The position numbers and the translations under genes were made by a program. From NCBI RefSeq assembly GCF_019802345.1, contig NZ_JAINDZ010000009.1, positions 81,796-145,795 of the forward strand: a DNA stretch of 64,000 nt, given 5' to 3'. The notes below the pieces were generated by a model. The model ran no database searches. It saw nothing but the letters and a program-made list of their open reading frames with translations, and had not been told where the DNA came from. This DNA is from Methylosinus sp. Sm6. GTDB lineage: Bacteria; Pseudomonadota; Alphaproteobacteria; Rhizobiales; Beijerinckiaceae. Below, one piece after another: positions 1 through 9,488 of this stretch (position 1 is its first letter; each line of letters opens with the position of its first letter).

Positions 1-2295
1 CGGCTCGCCGCCGGCTGGTACAACGGCCAGCCCGCGGTGCTGCTCGTGATCTCCAAGCAGGCCAACGCCAATGTCATCGCCACGGTCGAGCGGGTGAGAG
101 AGCTGCTGCCCGAGCTGCAGCGCTGGATTCCGAGCGGCATCGACATCGCCATCATGTCCGACCGCACCCAGACCATTCGCGCCAGCGTCGCCGAAATTCA
201 GCGCACGCTGCTGTTGTCGGTCGGCATGGTGATGGCGGTCGTCTTTATCTTTCTTCGTCGCGCCGTGCCCACTTTCGCGGCCGGCGTGACCGTGCCGCTG
301 TCGCTGGTCGGCGCCTGCGCGGCCATGTGGGCGGCGGGCTTCTCCGCCGATAATTTCTCGCTGATGGCGCTCACGATCGCCGTCGGCTTCGTCGTCGACG
401 ACGCAATCGTGATGATCGAGGCGATCGAGACCAATGTCGAGCGCGGCATGGGTCGTCTGGAGGCAGCGCTCGCCGGCGCGCGCCAGATCGGCTTCACTGT
501 CGTCTCGATCAGCCTGTCGCTGATCGCCGTGTTCGTGCCGCTGCTGTTCATGGGCGGGATCATGGGCCGGCTCTTGCGCGAGTTCTCGTTCACGCTGGCC
601 TTCGCCATCGTCATCTCGACCTTCGTCTCGCTGACCGTGACGCCGATGATCTGCGCCCGCTTTCCGGTGCGCTCGCGGACTCCGACGCGCCTCGACAGAG
701 CGGTGGAGGGCGCGCTCGCCGCGACGACCCGCTCCTATGCGCGGAGCCTGCGCCCGGTCGTCGATCATCCCTGGATCACGCTCGTCGCCATCGTCCTGAC
801 CATCGCCGCGACCGTCCAGCTCTATCGCACCATACCGAAGGGCAATCTGCCGCAGGACGACGTCGGCTTCCTCAACGGCGCGGCGCAGGCGGCGCCGGAC
901 GTCTCCTTCTCGGAAATGTCGCGTCTGCAAAAAGCGGTCGTCGCCGCCGCCAAGGAGGATCCGGATGTGATGAACGTCGCCTCTTTCATCGGCCCCGGGC
1001 GCCCCGGCTCGCCGTCCAATGAAGGACGCCTGTTCGTCGCCCTGAAGCCGATCGGCGAGCGCCATTCGTCGAGCCTCGAGGTGATGGCGCGCCTGCGCAA
1101 ATCCTTCGCGCGGATCGCCGGGATCGAGGTGTTTTTGTTTCCCGCGCAGGATGTGAGCGTGGGAGGACGGCCGAGCAAGGCGCAATATCAGTTCACGCTC
1201 ACGGCCGGCTCCGTGCAGGAGCTCGCGGAATGGACGCCGAAGTTGATCGAGCGCCTGCGGCGCGCTCCCGAGCTCGTCGACGTCTCCAGCGACCAGCAGC
1301 AAGGCGGCCTCAGCGCGAAGGTGGTGATCGACCGCACGGCGGCGTCACGCATGGGCGTCGCGATCAGCTCGATCGACGCGGCGCTGAACAGCGCCTTCGG
1401 CCAGCGCCAGGACTCGATCATCTACACGCAGCGCAATCAATATCGCGTCATCGTCGAGGCGCCGCTGTCGCGCCAGCGCGATCCCCGCGACCTCGCGGGG
1501 ATTTACGTGGCCGCCGCCGATGGGACCCAGGTGCGTCTCGACGCGCTCGCCCATGTCGAGCGCGGCCTCATGCCGCTCGTCGTCAATCACCAGGGCGTCT
1601 CGCCGGCGTCGACGATTACCTACAATGTCGCTCCCGGCCATATGCTGGAGGCCGCCAACGCCGCCGTGCTGCGGGTGGCGAATGAGCTGCGCATGCCGAG
1701 CAGCGTCCAGGCGGATTTCGCCGGCGACGCAAAAGAATTGTCCAAGCTGGCCTCGGGCGTCCCCTTGCTGATCGTCGCCGCCCTGCTCGCCGTCTACATC
1801 ATTCTCGGCGTGCTCTATGAGAGCCTCGTCCATCCGGCGACGATCATCTCCACCCTGCCCTCGGCCGGCCTCGGCGCGCTGCTGGCGCTCGAGGCGTTCG
1901 GGGCGGAGTTCACCGTCATGGCGCTGATCGGCATTCTGCTGCTCATCGGCATCGTCAAGAAGAACGGCATCATGCTGGTCGATTTCGCGCTGCAGGCGGA
2001 GCGCGAGAAGGGGCTGTCGCCGCACGACGCGGCGCTGGAGGCGGCGGTCGAGCGATTCCGGCCGATCCTGATGACCACGCTCGCCGCCATGCTCGGAGCT
2101 CTGCCGCTCGCCTTCGCGAGCGGCGTCGGCGCGGAGATGCGGCGCCCGCTCGGCATCACCATCGTCGGCGGGCTGCTGCTCAGCCAGGCGCTGACGCTCT
2201 ACACGACGCCGGTGATCTATCTGCTGATGAGCAAGCTGCAGAGGCGCAGGCGGCCGAGGGAAAGCGCGCACGCGCCCGAAGCCGCGCGAGCCTGA
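1..2295 (+). CDS. RND-family efflux permease, 5' end cut off by window edge
   Basis: C-terminal part of the inner-membrane proton/drug antiporter of a tripartite efflux pump. The frame is open to the left edge, so about 764 residues are present of the family's usual 1030 or so; the first helix and part of the porter domain are missing. The edge sequence GWYNGQPAVLL is a conserved porter-domain strand. A first block of membrane helices lies at about bases 190-640 and contains GFVVDDAIVMIEAI, the TM4 segment whose paired aspartates belong to the proton relay. A second porter domain follows, then a second helix block at about 1755-2250 with GIVKKNGIMLVDFA. This fits the hydrophobe/amphiphile (MdtB/MdtC/AcrB-like) branch; the substrate cannot be told. 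A double hairpin follows the stop codon. Confidence 0.93.
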   Translation, partial: RLAAGWYNGQPAVLLVISKQANANVIATVERVRELLPELQRWIPSGIDIAIMSDRTQTIRASVAEIQRTLLLSVGMVMAVVFIFLRRAVPTFAAGVTVPLSLVGACAAMWAAGFSADNFSLMALTIAVGFVVDDAIVMIEAIETNVERGMGRLEAALAGARQIGFTVVSISLSLIAVFVPLLFMGGIMGRLLREFSFTLAFAIVISTFVSLTVTPMICARFPVRSRTPTRLDRAVEGALAATTRSYARSLRPVVDHPWITLVAIVLTIAATVQLYRTIPKGNLPQDDVGFLNGAAQAAPDVSFSEMSRLQKAVVAAAKEDPDVMNVASFIGPGRPGSPSNEGRLFVALKPIGERHSSSLEVMARLRKSFARIAGIEVFLFPAQDVSVGGRPSKAQYQFTLTAGSVQELAEWTPKLIERLRRAPELVDVSSDQQQGGLSAKVVIDRTAASRMGVAISSIDAALNSAFGQRQDSIIYTQRNQYRVIVEAPLSRQRDPRDLAGIYVAAADGTQVRLDALAHVERGLMPLVVNHQGVSPASTITYNVAPGHMLEAANAAVLRVANELRMPSSVQADFAGDAKELSKLASGVPLLIVAALLAVYIILGVLYESLVHPATIISTLPSAGLGALLALEAFGAEFTVMALIGILLLIGIVKKNGIMLVDFALQAEREKGLSPHDAALEAAVERFRPILMTTLAAMLGALPLAFASGVGAEMRRPLGITIVGGLLLSQALTLYTTPVIYLLMSKLQRRRRPRESAHAPEAARA

Positions 2296-2297
2296 GG

Positions 2298-2346
2298 CGA
2301 CTGCCGCAGCTCGGCAGTCGGAAATAGGCAGTCGGCGGCGACTGCC
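2298..2346. terminator. Two adjacent hairpins between convergent genes
   Basis: Directly after the RND stop codon, CGACTGCCG (2298-2306) pairs perfectly with CGGCAGTCG (2312-2320) around a 5-base loop. GGCAGTCG (2327-2334) pairs with CGACTGCC (2339-2346) around a 4-base loop. All four arms carry the same 8-mer, so the arms can also pair alternately. There is no long T-run. The next gene is convergent, so a bidirectional terminator is the simplest reading. Confidence 0.5.
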
Positions 2347-2412
2347 GATCGCCGACCGCCATTGAAACAGCATTGGAGCATTTCATTCGCGGCGCCGCCT
2401 AAAGGGACGCGG

Positions 2413-2700
2413 TCAATGCGCCGAGGAGGGCCGCGTTTCGAAGAAGAGCCTCAGCACGTGGAGATCGCCGCAATCCTCCACTGGGACGTGCCAGAATTTG
2501 GAGCCGAACTCGGGAAAAAGCGCCATCGGCAGGTGAATTTCCGTCAGCCGCTTCTGCTTGCCGAAGCCCTCGATCATGGCGCTGCCGAGCAGATCCAGCA
2601 GATCCTCGAGCCGTTCGGGCACCTTCGTCACGGTGAGGGTGGTCGTGCTCGACAGCGGCACCGCTTTGTCGAATAAGCGTTCGTAATCCGCAGGCTTCAT
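2413..2700 (-). CDS. Hypothetical protein, 95 aa
   Basis: I do not recognise this protein. It is a small soluble protein with no signal peptide or membrane segment. It is mixed acidic/basic, with a leucine-rich stretch at residues 29-40 and the C-terminal part WHVPVEDCGDLHVLRLFFE. It starts ATG-AAG-CCT and reads away from bluB in the same direction, 179 bases downstream of it; a stem-loop lies between the two, so co-transcription is uncertain. Sequence composition matches the neighbours, and the opposite strand offers nothing better. Confidence 0.6.
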   Translation of the reverse strand: MKPADYERLFDKAVPLSSTTTLTVTKVPERLEDLLDLLGSAMIEGFGKQKRLTEIHLPMALFPEFGSKFWHVPVEDCGDLHVLRLFFETRPSSAH

Positions 2701-2762
2701 CGTCCGACCCCGCTTTCAACGGCTCTGCTAAAGCAATATCCATGCCGCCACTGGAACCCCAA

Positions 2763-2803
2763 CCAGCGATCGAGGGCGGTCCTCACGATCGTCCAATCGC
2801 TGG
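2763..2803 (-). terminator. Stem-loop downstream of bluB
   Basis: CCAGCGAT (2763-2770) is the perfect complement of ATCGCTGG (2796-2803), with a smaller GAGG/CCTC stem inside the loop. It lies just past the bluB stop on its transcription path. There is no T-run, so it could be a processing or stabilising structure rather than a terminator. Confidence 0.3.
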
Positions 2804-2879
2804 AGCGTGGCCGCACAGCAGGCGACTCGTTCGTTACATTTTATTGAAGCGAATGTGACCAAATTCGAGCGGACGCGGC

Positions 2880-4055
<1,176 letters not shown>

Positions 4056-4460
4056 ATGAAGCGGTTGTGGATTTGCGCGTCGATCCTCGCGGCCCCCGCG
4101 GCGGCGGGAGCGGCGGACGCCGATCCGATCGGCAAATGGCGCGTCGCCGACGGCACGGCGCTTGTCCAGATCAGCCGCTGCGGCCCGGCCATGTGCGGCA
4201 AGATCTCCTGGATGGCCGAGAAGGGCGTCGACGAGAACAATCCCGATCCGCGCCAGCGCAGTCGTTCGCTGCTCGGCCTGCCGATTCTCAGCGTCGAGCC
4301 CAAGGGCGCGAACCTCTGGTCCGGCACGATCTACAACGCCAAGGACGGCCAGAACTACTCGGCCAATCTCGCGCTGCGCAGCGAAACCGTGCTGCGGCTC
4401 GAGGGCTGTCTCTCCGGAACGAAGATCTGCGGCGCCGAAGATTGGACGCGGGTGAAGTGA
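4056..4460 (+). CDS. DUF2147 family secreted protein
   Basis: A 134-residue periplasmic or exported protein. Residues 1-20 form a signal peptide (MKRLWIC, then an Ala-rich core ending AGAADA). The mature part has the DUF2147 pattern: DPIGKWRVADGTALVQI, paired cysteines in RCGPAMCGKISW, the SLLGLPIL segment, LWSGTIYNAKDGQNYSANL, and a C-terminal CLSGTKICGAEDWTRV with two more cysteines. The fold is a small beta-barrel; the function is unknown. GGACGGAG lies upstream of the ATG. It stands alone between bluB (divergent) and an AT-rich gene (convergent). Confidence 0.85.
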   Translation: MKRLWICASILAAPAAAGAADADPIGKWRVADGTALVQISRCGPAMCGKISWMAEKGVDENNPDPRQRSRSLLGLPILSVEPKGANLWSGTIYNAKDGQNYSANLALRSETVLRLEGCLSGTKICGAEDWTRVK

Positions 4461-4522
4461 GATTCCATTTCATTTCTCGCTTCACCCGCAGCGCCCAGCG
4501 CGGAGAAGCCTCGAGAACGCCA

Positions 4523-4903
4523 TTAACATTGTCCGAATATGCCGCAGTTTATGATAAACCCTGCGATAGGCACCATTATTAGCCCGGCCCCGATGCTTTC
4601 ATATAAAGCAAATACGCTATATCTTGCTATAATCCGCATGTCGTTTTCAGATATTCCGTATCTGCTGCTTTCAGCTGCAATATTTAAAAACAAATTATTT
4701 GAAGTCATAAAAAATACATGATAGACTTTTTTAGCGTCTGCCTCGCATTTTCGCCCTGCGAGACGCGCATTTAAAATATAAATACAATTCAGGATTAAAA
4801 ATGCGACGAGTATAATACAGAATAACCACTGCTTTTGACTGATCATAGCCAAGCTTAACGCGCCTTGCTCCGCATAATGCAGCGACGCAGACACGGAGTT
4901 CAT
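4523..4903 (-). CDS. AT-rich orphan membrane protein, 126 aa
   Basis: I do not recognise this protein. Two hydrophobic segments are clear, residues about 26-45 (WLFCIILVAFLILNCIYIL) and about 103-121 (near the C-terminus), joined by a polar loop with KCEADAKKVYHVFF and MRIIARYS, so a two-helix membrane protein is expected. GGGAG lies about 9 bases before the ATG at 4903. The stretch is strikingly AT-rich, with runs such as aaatataaatac and codons rare in the neighbours (ATA, TTA, AAT), quite unlike the GC-rich genes on both sides. That composition suggests recent acquisition. An internal start at 4846 would remove the first 19 residues. Confidence 0.65.
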   Translation of the reverse strand: MNSVSASLHYAEQGALSLAMISQKQWLFCIILVAFLILNCIYILNARLAGRKCEADAKKVYHVFFMTSNNLFLNIAAESSRYGISENDMRIIARYSVFALYESIGAGLIMVPIAGFIINCGIFGQC

Positions 4904-4982
4904 TTAAGTTACGCTCCCACTTGTCTTATGCTGAGCGGGCAGCCTTGGACTCGACGGAGCGTCGACGCTACAGCGCCCCATC

Positions 4983-7900
4983 TCATTCCGCCGCCAGCTT
5001 CACATCCGCCCGCGCATTGTGAAATTCGCCCGAGAGCCGCGCGATCTCCGCCCGCGCCTCCTGCGCATGACGCGCGCGAATATGGCCGAAGCCGCGGATC
5101 TTCTCCGGAATGCGCGCCAGCGCGAGGGCCGTCGCATGATTGGCCGGCGAAAGATGCGGCAGAATATCGTCGAGCAGCGCCTGATAATCGGCGAGCATCT
5201 TGCGCTCGGCGATGCGATCGCTGTCCGGACGGAACGGATCGAAGATGGTGCCGCGCAGGCCCTTCAGCCGCGCGAGCAGCTTCAGCACATGGAACATCCA
5301 GGGCCCGAAGGTGATCTTGCGCGAGCCGCCAATGTCGTTCTTGCATTGGAACGACACCAGATTGGGCGCGAGATGCAGCTCCATGCGCAGATCGCCCTCG
5401 AACATTTCGTCGAGCTGCCGCTTGAACGAGCCGTCGGTATAGAGCCGCGCGACCTCGAACTCGTCCTTGGGCGACATCAGCTTGAACAGATTGCGCGCCA
5501 CCGCCTCGGTGAGCGCGCTCGCGCCGGGCAGGCGCTCCTTCTCGAGCCGCCGCACCGCCTCGACGCGCGAGCGGTAGCGCGCCGCATAGGCGGCGTTCTG
5601 ATAATCGGTGAGAAAAGCGACGCGGCGCTCGATCACTTCGTCCAGCGTGCGCGAGAGATCGCGCGTCTCATTGCGGGCGCGCAGCGAGGCGACCACGGCC
5701 GTGACGCTCGAAAGATCATGCGCGGCGCGCCGGCCCCAGGCGAAGGCCGAATGATTCATCGCCACCGCCTCGCCATTGAGCTCGATGGCGCGCAGCAGCG
5801 CGGCTTCCGACAACGGCAGATAGCCCTTCTGCCAGGCGTAGCCGAGCATGAACATATTGGCGGCGATGGAATCGCCGAGCAGCGCCAGCGCCAGCTCCGT
5901 CACATCGAGGAAATCGGCGCGATCGCCGGCCGCGTCGCGGATCGCCTGCTCGATGCGCTCGGCCGGCAGAGTGAAATCCGGGTCGCGCTCGATATCGCCG
6001 GGAAAGACCTGGGCGCGATTGACGAGCGCGAAGCTGCGCTCCTGGTCGATCGCCGAGAGCACCTGGCGCGCGCCGGCGACGACGAGATCGCAGCCGAGCA
6101 CGAGATCGGCCTCGCCGGCGGCGATGCGGATCGCATGGACGTCGTCGCGCGTGCGGCCGATCTTCACATGGCAATAGACCGCCCCGCCCTTCTGCGCGAG
6201 GCCGGCCATGTCGATGACGCCGACGCCCTTGCCCTCGAGATGCGCCGCCATGCCGAGAATGGCGCTGACCGTGACGACGCCGGTGCCGCCCATGCCGGCG
6301 ACCAGCACGCCATAGGGCGTGCGGCCGATCTCCGGCACGACCGGATCAGGCGGCGCCGGACATTGCGTCTCGCTCGGCAGCGCCGCCTTCTTCATGCGCG
6401 CGCCATGCACGGTGACGAAGCTCGGACAAAAGCCCTCGAGGCAGGAGAGATCCTTGTTGCAGCTCGACTGATCGATGCGGCGCTTGCGGCCGAACTCGGT
6501 CTCGAGCGGCTGCACCGACACGCAATTGGAGGCGCGGCCGCAGTCGCCGCAGCCTTCGCAGACGAGCTCGTTGATGACGACGCGCACGTCGGGGTCGGGA
6601 TATTCGCCGCGCTTCCGCCCGCGCCGCTTCTCGGTCGCGCAGGTCTGATCATAGATCAGCACGGTGACGCCCTCGGTCGCGGCGAGCTCGCTCTGCACGC
6701 GATTGATGACGTTGCGGTGGTGAATTTCGAGTCCCGGCGGCCATTGGATGTCGGCCGAATATTTGTGCGGCTCGTCCGAAACGAGCGCGATTTTGGCGAC
6801 GCCCTCGGCCGCGACCTGATGGGCGATGGCCTCCACGGTCAGCTCGCCCTCATGCTTCTGGCCGCCGGTCATGGCGACCACGCCATTGAAGAGAATCTTG
6901 AAGGTGATGTTGGTCCTGGTGGCGACGGCGAAGCGGATGGCGAGCGAGCCGGAATGATTATAGGTGCCGTCGCCGAGATTCTGGAACACATGCTTGCGCG
7001 TCGAGAACGGCGCCTCGCCGATCCAATTGGCGCCCTCGCCGCCCATATGGGTGTAGCCCTCGGTCGAGCGGTCCATCCATTGCGCCATGTAATGGCAGCC
7101 GATGCCGGTATAGGCGCGCGCGCCCTCCGGCACATGGGTCGAGGTGCTGTGCGGACAGCCGGAGCAGAAATGCGGCACGCGCACGGCGACGTCGCTCATC
7201 GCTTTGCGCCGCGCCTGCAGCCGCTCGAGCCGCACGACGCGCTGCTCGAGCTCGTCGCTGCGATAGTATTTCAGCAAGCGGCGGCCGATGGCGATCGCAA
7301 TGTCATTGGCGTCGAGCGAGCCCTTGACCGGGAACAGCCATTCGCCTCGCTCGTCCTTCTTGCCGATGCACACGGGCTGATGCGCGGCGCCATAGAGCTG
7401 CTCGCGCAATTGCACCTCGATCAGCGAGCGCTTCTCCTCGACGACGATGACGAGATCGAGCCCGCGCACGAACTCGCGCAGGCCTTGCGGCTCGAGCGGC
7501 CAGGGGCAGGCGATCTTGTAGAGGCGCAGGCCGTATTCATTGGCCCTGACCTCGTCTATGCCGAGATCGTCCATCGCCTGGCGCACGTCGAGATAGGACT
7601 TGCCGACGGTGATGACGCCGATCTTGGCGTTCGGCCCGCCGGAGGTCACGATGCGGTTGATCCGGTTGGAGCGGATCCAGGCGAGCATGGCGTCGCGCTT
7701 GCTCTCCTGCATGCGCTCTTCCTGCGCCAGCACCGGATCGCGCGGACGAATGTTCAGCCCGCCCGGCGGCATGAGAAAATCGAGCGGCGCCACCGGACGC
7801 ACGCGGTCGAGCGAGCCGTCGACCGAGGCTGTCGACTCCACCGTGTCCTTGATGAGCTTCAGGCCGACCCACACGCCCGCAAAGCGCGACAGATGGAAGC

Positions 7901-8492
7901 CCATGAGGCCATAGTCGAGAATCTCCTGCACGCCGGCGGGCGCGAGGATCGGCATCATCACATCGACGAAATGATATTCCGATTGGTGCGCCGTGGTGGA
8001 GGACTCGGCCGTATGATCGTCGCCCATCAACGCCAGCACGCCGCCGCGCGAAGACGTTCCCGCGAGATTGACGTGGCGAAGCGCATCGCCGCTGCGGTCG
8101 ACGCCCGGTCCTTTGCCGTACCAGACGGAGAACACGCCGTCATATTTGCCTTCGCCGCGCATCTCCGCCTGCTGCGCGCCCCAGATGGCGGTCGCGGCCA
8201 AGTCCTCGTTGAGGCCCGGCATGAACAAGATGTCGTTCTTCTCGAACAGCGCCTTGGCGCGATGGAGCTGCGCGTCCATGCCGCCGAGCGGCGAGCCGCG
8301 ATAGCCGGAGACGAAGCCGGCCGTGCGCAGGCCGACGCGCCGATCCAGCTCCTTCTGCATCAGCAGCAGGCGAACGACCGCTTGCGTGCCGTTGAGGAGC
8401 GCCAGAGGCTTGGAAAGATCGAAACGGTCGGCGAGAGACACATCGCCCGAGGCGGGGCCGGTTTTTCCGTGGCCGGCGATCACATCCGCCAT
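4983..8492 (-). CDS. Indolepyruvate ferredoxin oxidoreductase, fused alpha-beta form
   Basis: A 1169-residue 2-oxoacid:ferredoxin oxidoreductase that decarboxylates aryl-pyruvates (from aromatic amino acids) to acyl-CoA with thiamine diphosphate, passing electrons to ferredoxin. Order: N-terminal pyrimidine-binding domain (SGYRGSPLGGMD); a TPP-binding domain with HFCSGCPH and GIGCHYMAQWMDR (about 440-495) and MGGEGANWIG; an iron-sulfur segment with CEGCGDCGRASNC and further cysteines in CNKDLSCLEGFC (about 645-690); the gamma/beta domain (GMGGTGVVTVSAILGMAAH); and a long C-terminal DUF6537-type tail. It is longer than separate IorA plus IorB because of this tail. ATG at 8492 has GGAGAGG six bases upstream; the TTG at 8510 sits at the Shine-Dalgarno itself and is rejected. 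Confidence 0.93.
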   Translation of the reverse strand: MADVIAGHGKTGPASGDVSLADRFDLSKPLALLNGTQAVVRLLLMQKELDRRVGLRTAGFVSGYRGSPLGGMDAQLHRAKALFEKNDILFMPGLNEDLAATAIWGAQQAEMRGEGKYDGVFSVWYGKGPGVDRSGDALRHVNLAGTSSRGGVLALMGDDHTAESSTTAHQSEYHFVDVMMPILAPAGVQEILDYGLMGFHLSRFAGVWVGLKLIKDTVESTASVDGSLDRVRPVAPLDFLMPPGGLNIRPRDPVLAQEERMQESKRDAMLAWIRSNRINRIVTSGGPNAKIGVITVGKSYLDVRQAMDDLGIDEVRANEYGLRLYKIACPWPLEPQGLREFVRGLDLVIVVEEKRSLIEVQLREQLYGAAHQPVCIGKKDERGEWLFPVKGSLDANDIAIAIGRRLLKYYRSDELEQRVVRLERLQARRKAMSDVAVRVPHFCSGCPHSTSTHVPEGARAYTGIGCHYMAQWMDRSTEGYTHMGGEGANWIGEAPFSTRKHVFQNLGDGTYNHSGSLAIRFAVATRTNITFKILFNGVVAMTGGQKHEGELTVEAIAHQVAAEGVAKIALVSDEPHKYSADIQWPPGLEIHHRNVINRVQSELAATEGVTVLIYDQTCATEKRRGRKRGEYPDPDVRVVINELVCEGCGDCGRASNCVSVQPLETEFGRKRRIDQSSCNKDLSCLEGFCPSFVTVHGARMKKAALPSETQCPAPPDPVVPEIGRTPYGVLVAGMGGTGVVTVSAILGMAAHLEGKGVGVIDMAGLAQKGGAVYCHVKIGRTRDDVHAIRIAAGEADLVLGCDLVVAGARQVLSAIDQERSFALVNRAQVFPGDIERDPDFTLPAERIEQAIRDAAGDRADFLDVTELALALLGDSIAANMFMLGYAWQKGYLPLSEAALLRAIELNGEAVAMNHSAFAWGRRAAHDLSSVTAVVASLRARNETRDLSRTLDEVIERRVAFLTDYQNAAYAARYRSRVEAVRRLEKERLPGASALTEAVARNLFKLMSPKDEFEVARLYTDGSFKRQLDEMFEGDLRMELHLAPNLVSFQCKNDIGGSRKITFGPWMFHVLKLLARLKGLRGTIFDPFRPDSDRIAERKMLADYQALLDDILPHLSPANHATALALARIPEKIRGFGHIRARHAQEARAEIARLSGEFHNARADVKLAAE

Positions 8493-8846
8493 ACGAATCC
8501 TCTCCTGCAAGTCACGACGCCCGATGCGGCGCGAGCGCGTCGCGCTCCGCTCGGCTTCGAGCTACGCTGTACTGAACAACGACGGCTTCGTCGTGACGGC
8601 GCGAGGCCCGCGGTCGCCCTCTCGGCTTGTCGCGGGACCGTCGCCCGTGCCATTATACGGCGCCGCGGCGGACGCCTTCAAGCGAGGACGAGCCGCAGGC
8701 TGCGCCGGGTCGCCTTCTCCCGCGAAGCGGATTCGCGCGTCGAGTGTTCCGCGGCGCGACCATGGCGCCGGATCGCCTTGTTCGGCCCCTATTCTGGCGG
8801 CGATTCGCTCGAGTTCCCGATCGGCCCAACCGGAGGTGCGCGGCTC
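8493..8846. other. Intergenic region between divergent genes
   Basis: 354 bases that must hold the promoters of the oxidoreductase (minus) and the DUF1007 gene (plus). I see no confident promoter, operator or RNA. TTGTCG at 8627 with CATTAT at 8651 is a weak plus-strand candidate. Confidence 0.4.
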
Positions 8847-9488
8847 ATGCGTTCGAAATTGCCCGGCGTTCTGGCGGTTTTCCTCGCTCTGCTTCCCGGC
8901 CTCGCGCTGGCGCATCCGCATGTGTGGGTCGCGGTGCGCAGCGAGGTGGCGTTCACGCCGGACGGGAAAATTCGGGGCGTGCGCCACGCCTGGACCTTCG
9001 ATGAAATGTATTCGGCCTTCGCCCTGCAGGGCCTCGGCAAGGACGGCAAGCCGCCGACGCGCGAGGAGCTGGCGCCTATCGCCAAGGTCAACGCCGACTC
9101 GCTGGCGGAGTTCGAGTATTTCACCTTCGCCAAATACGACAACGCCAAGGCGAGCTTCGGACCGCCCGAGGACGTTTTTCTCGAGGCCGACGACAAGAAG
9201 ATCGTGACGATGCATTTCGTGCTGCCGCTCGAAAAGCCCGTGTCGGCGCGCAAGCCCTTCTCCTTCCAGGTCTACGATCCGACCTATTTCGTCGCTTTCG
9301 ATTTCGAGAAGCAAAATCCGGTCGCTCTCGCCGCCGCGCCGTCCGGCTGCTCGACCAGCCTCGTGCAGCCCAAGCCCTTGCTCGCGACGGAAACGCAGAA
9401 GCTCAGCGAAGCTTTTTTCAGCAATATGTCGCCGGGCGCGGATTTCGGCATCAAGCTCGCGACGCGGGTCGTGGTGGCCTGTCCGTGA
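8847..9488 (+). CDS. DUF1007 family periplasmic protein
   Basis: A 213-residue exported protein. The signal peptide covers residues 1-22 and ends ALALA before HPHVWV, the conserved histidine-bearing start of the mature DUF1007 domain, a likely metal-binding end. Further family signs are the GVRHAWTFDEMYSAFALQG segment and YFTFAKYDN. GGAGG lies ten bases before the ATG. The gene runs into the next one with a GTGA overlap, so the two are one operon. DUF1007 proteins commonly pair with NicO-type exporters; a role in handling nickel, cobalt or zinc is inferred from that pairing, not shown here. Confidence 0.85.
   Translation: MRSKLPGVLAVFLALLPGLALAHPHVWVAVRSEVAFTPDGKIRGVRHAWTFDEMYSAFALQGLGKDGKPPTREELAPIAKVNADSLAEFEYFTFAKYDNAKASFGPPEDVFLEADDKKIVTMHFVLPLEKPVSARKPFSFQVYDPTYFVAFDFEKQNPVALAAAPSGCSTSLVQPKPLLATETQKLSEAFFSNMSPGADFGIKLATRVVVACP

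Noticed and set aside
5019..8846. A very long open frame (over 1200 codons) antisense to the oxidoreductase gene
   Set aside because: It is the mirror of the strongly coding minus strand; in GC-rich DNA the complement of a codon-biased gene often stays open. The translation is Arg/Ala/His-rich with no domain. Only its last part (8847-9488), the DUF1007 gene, is real.
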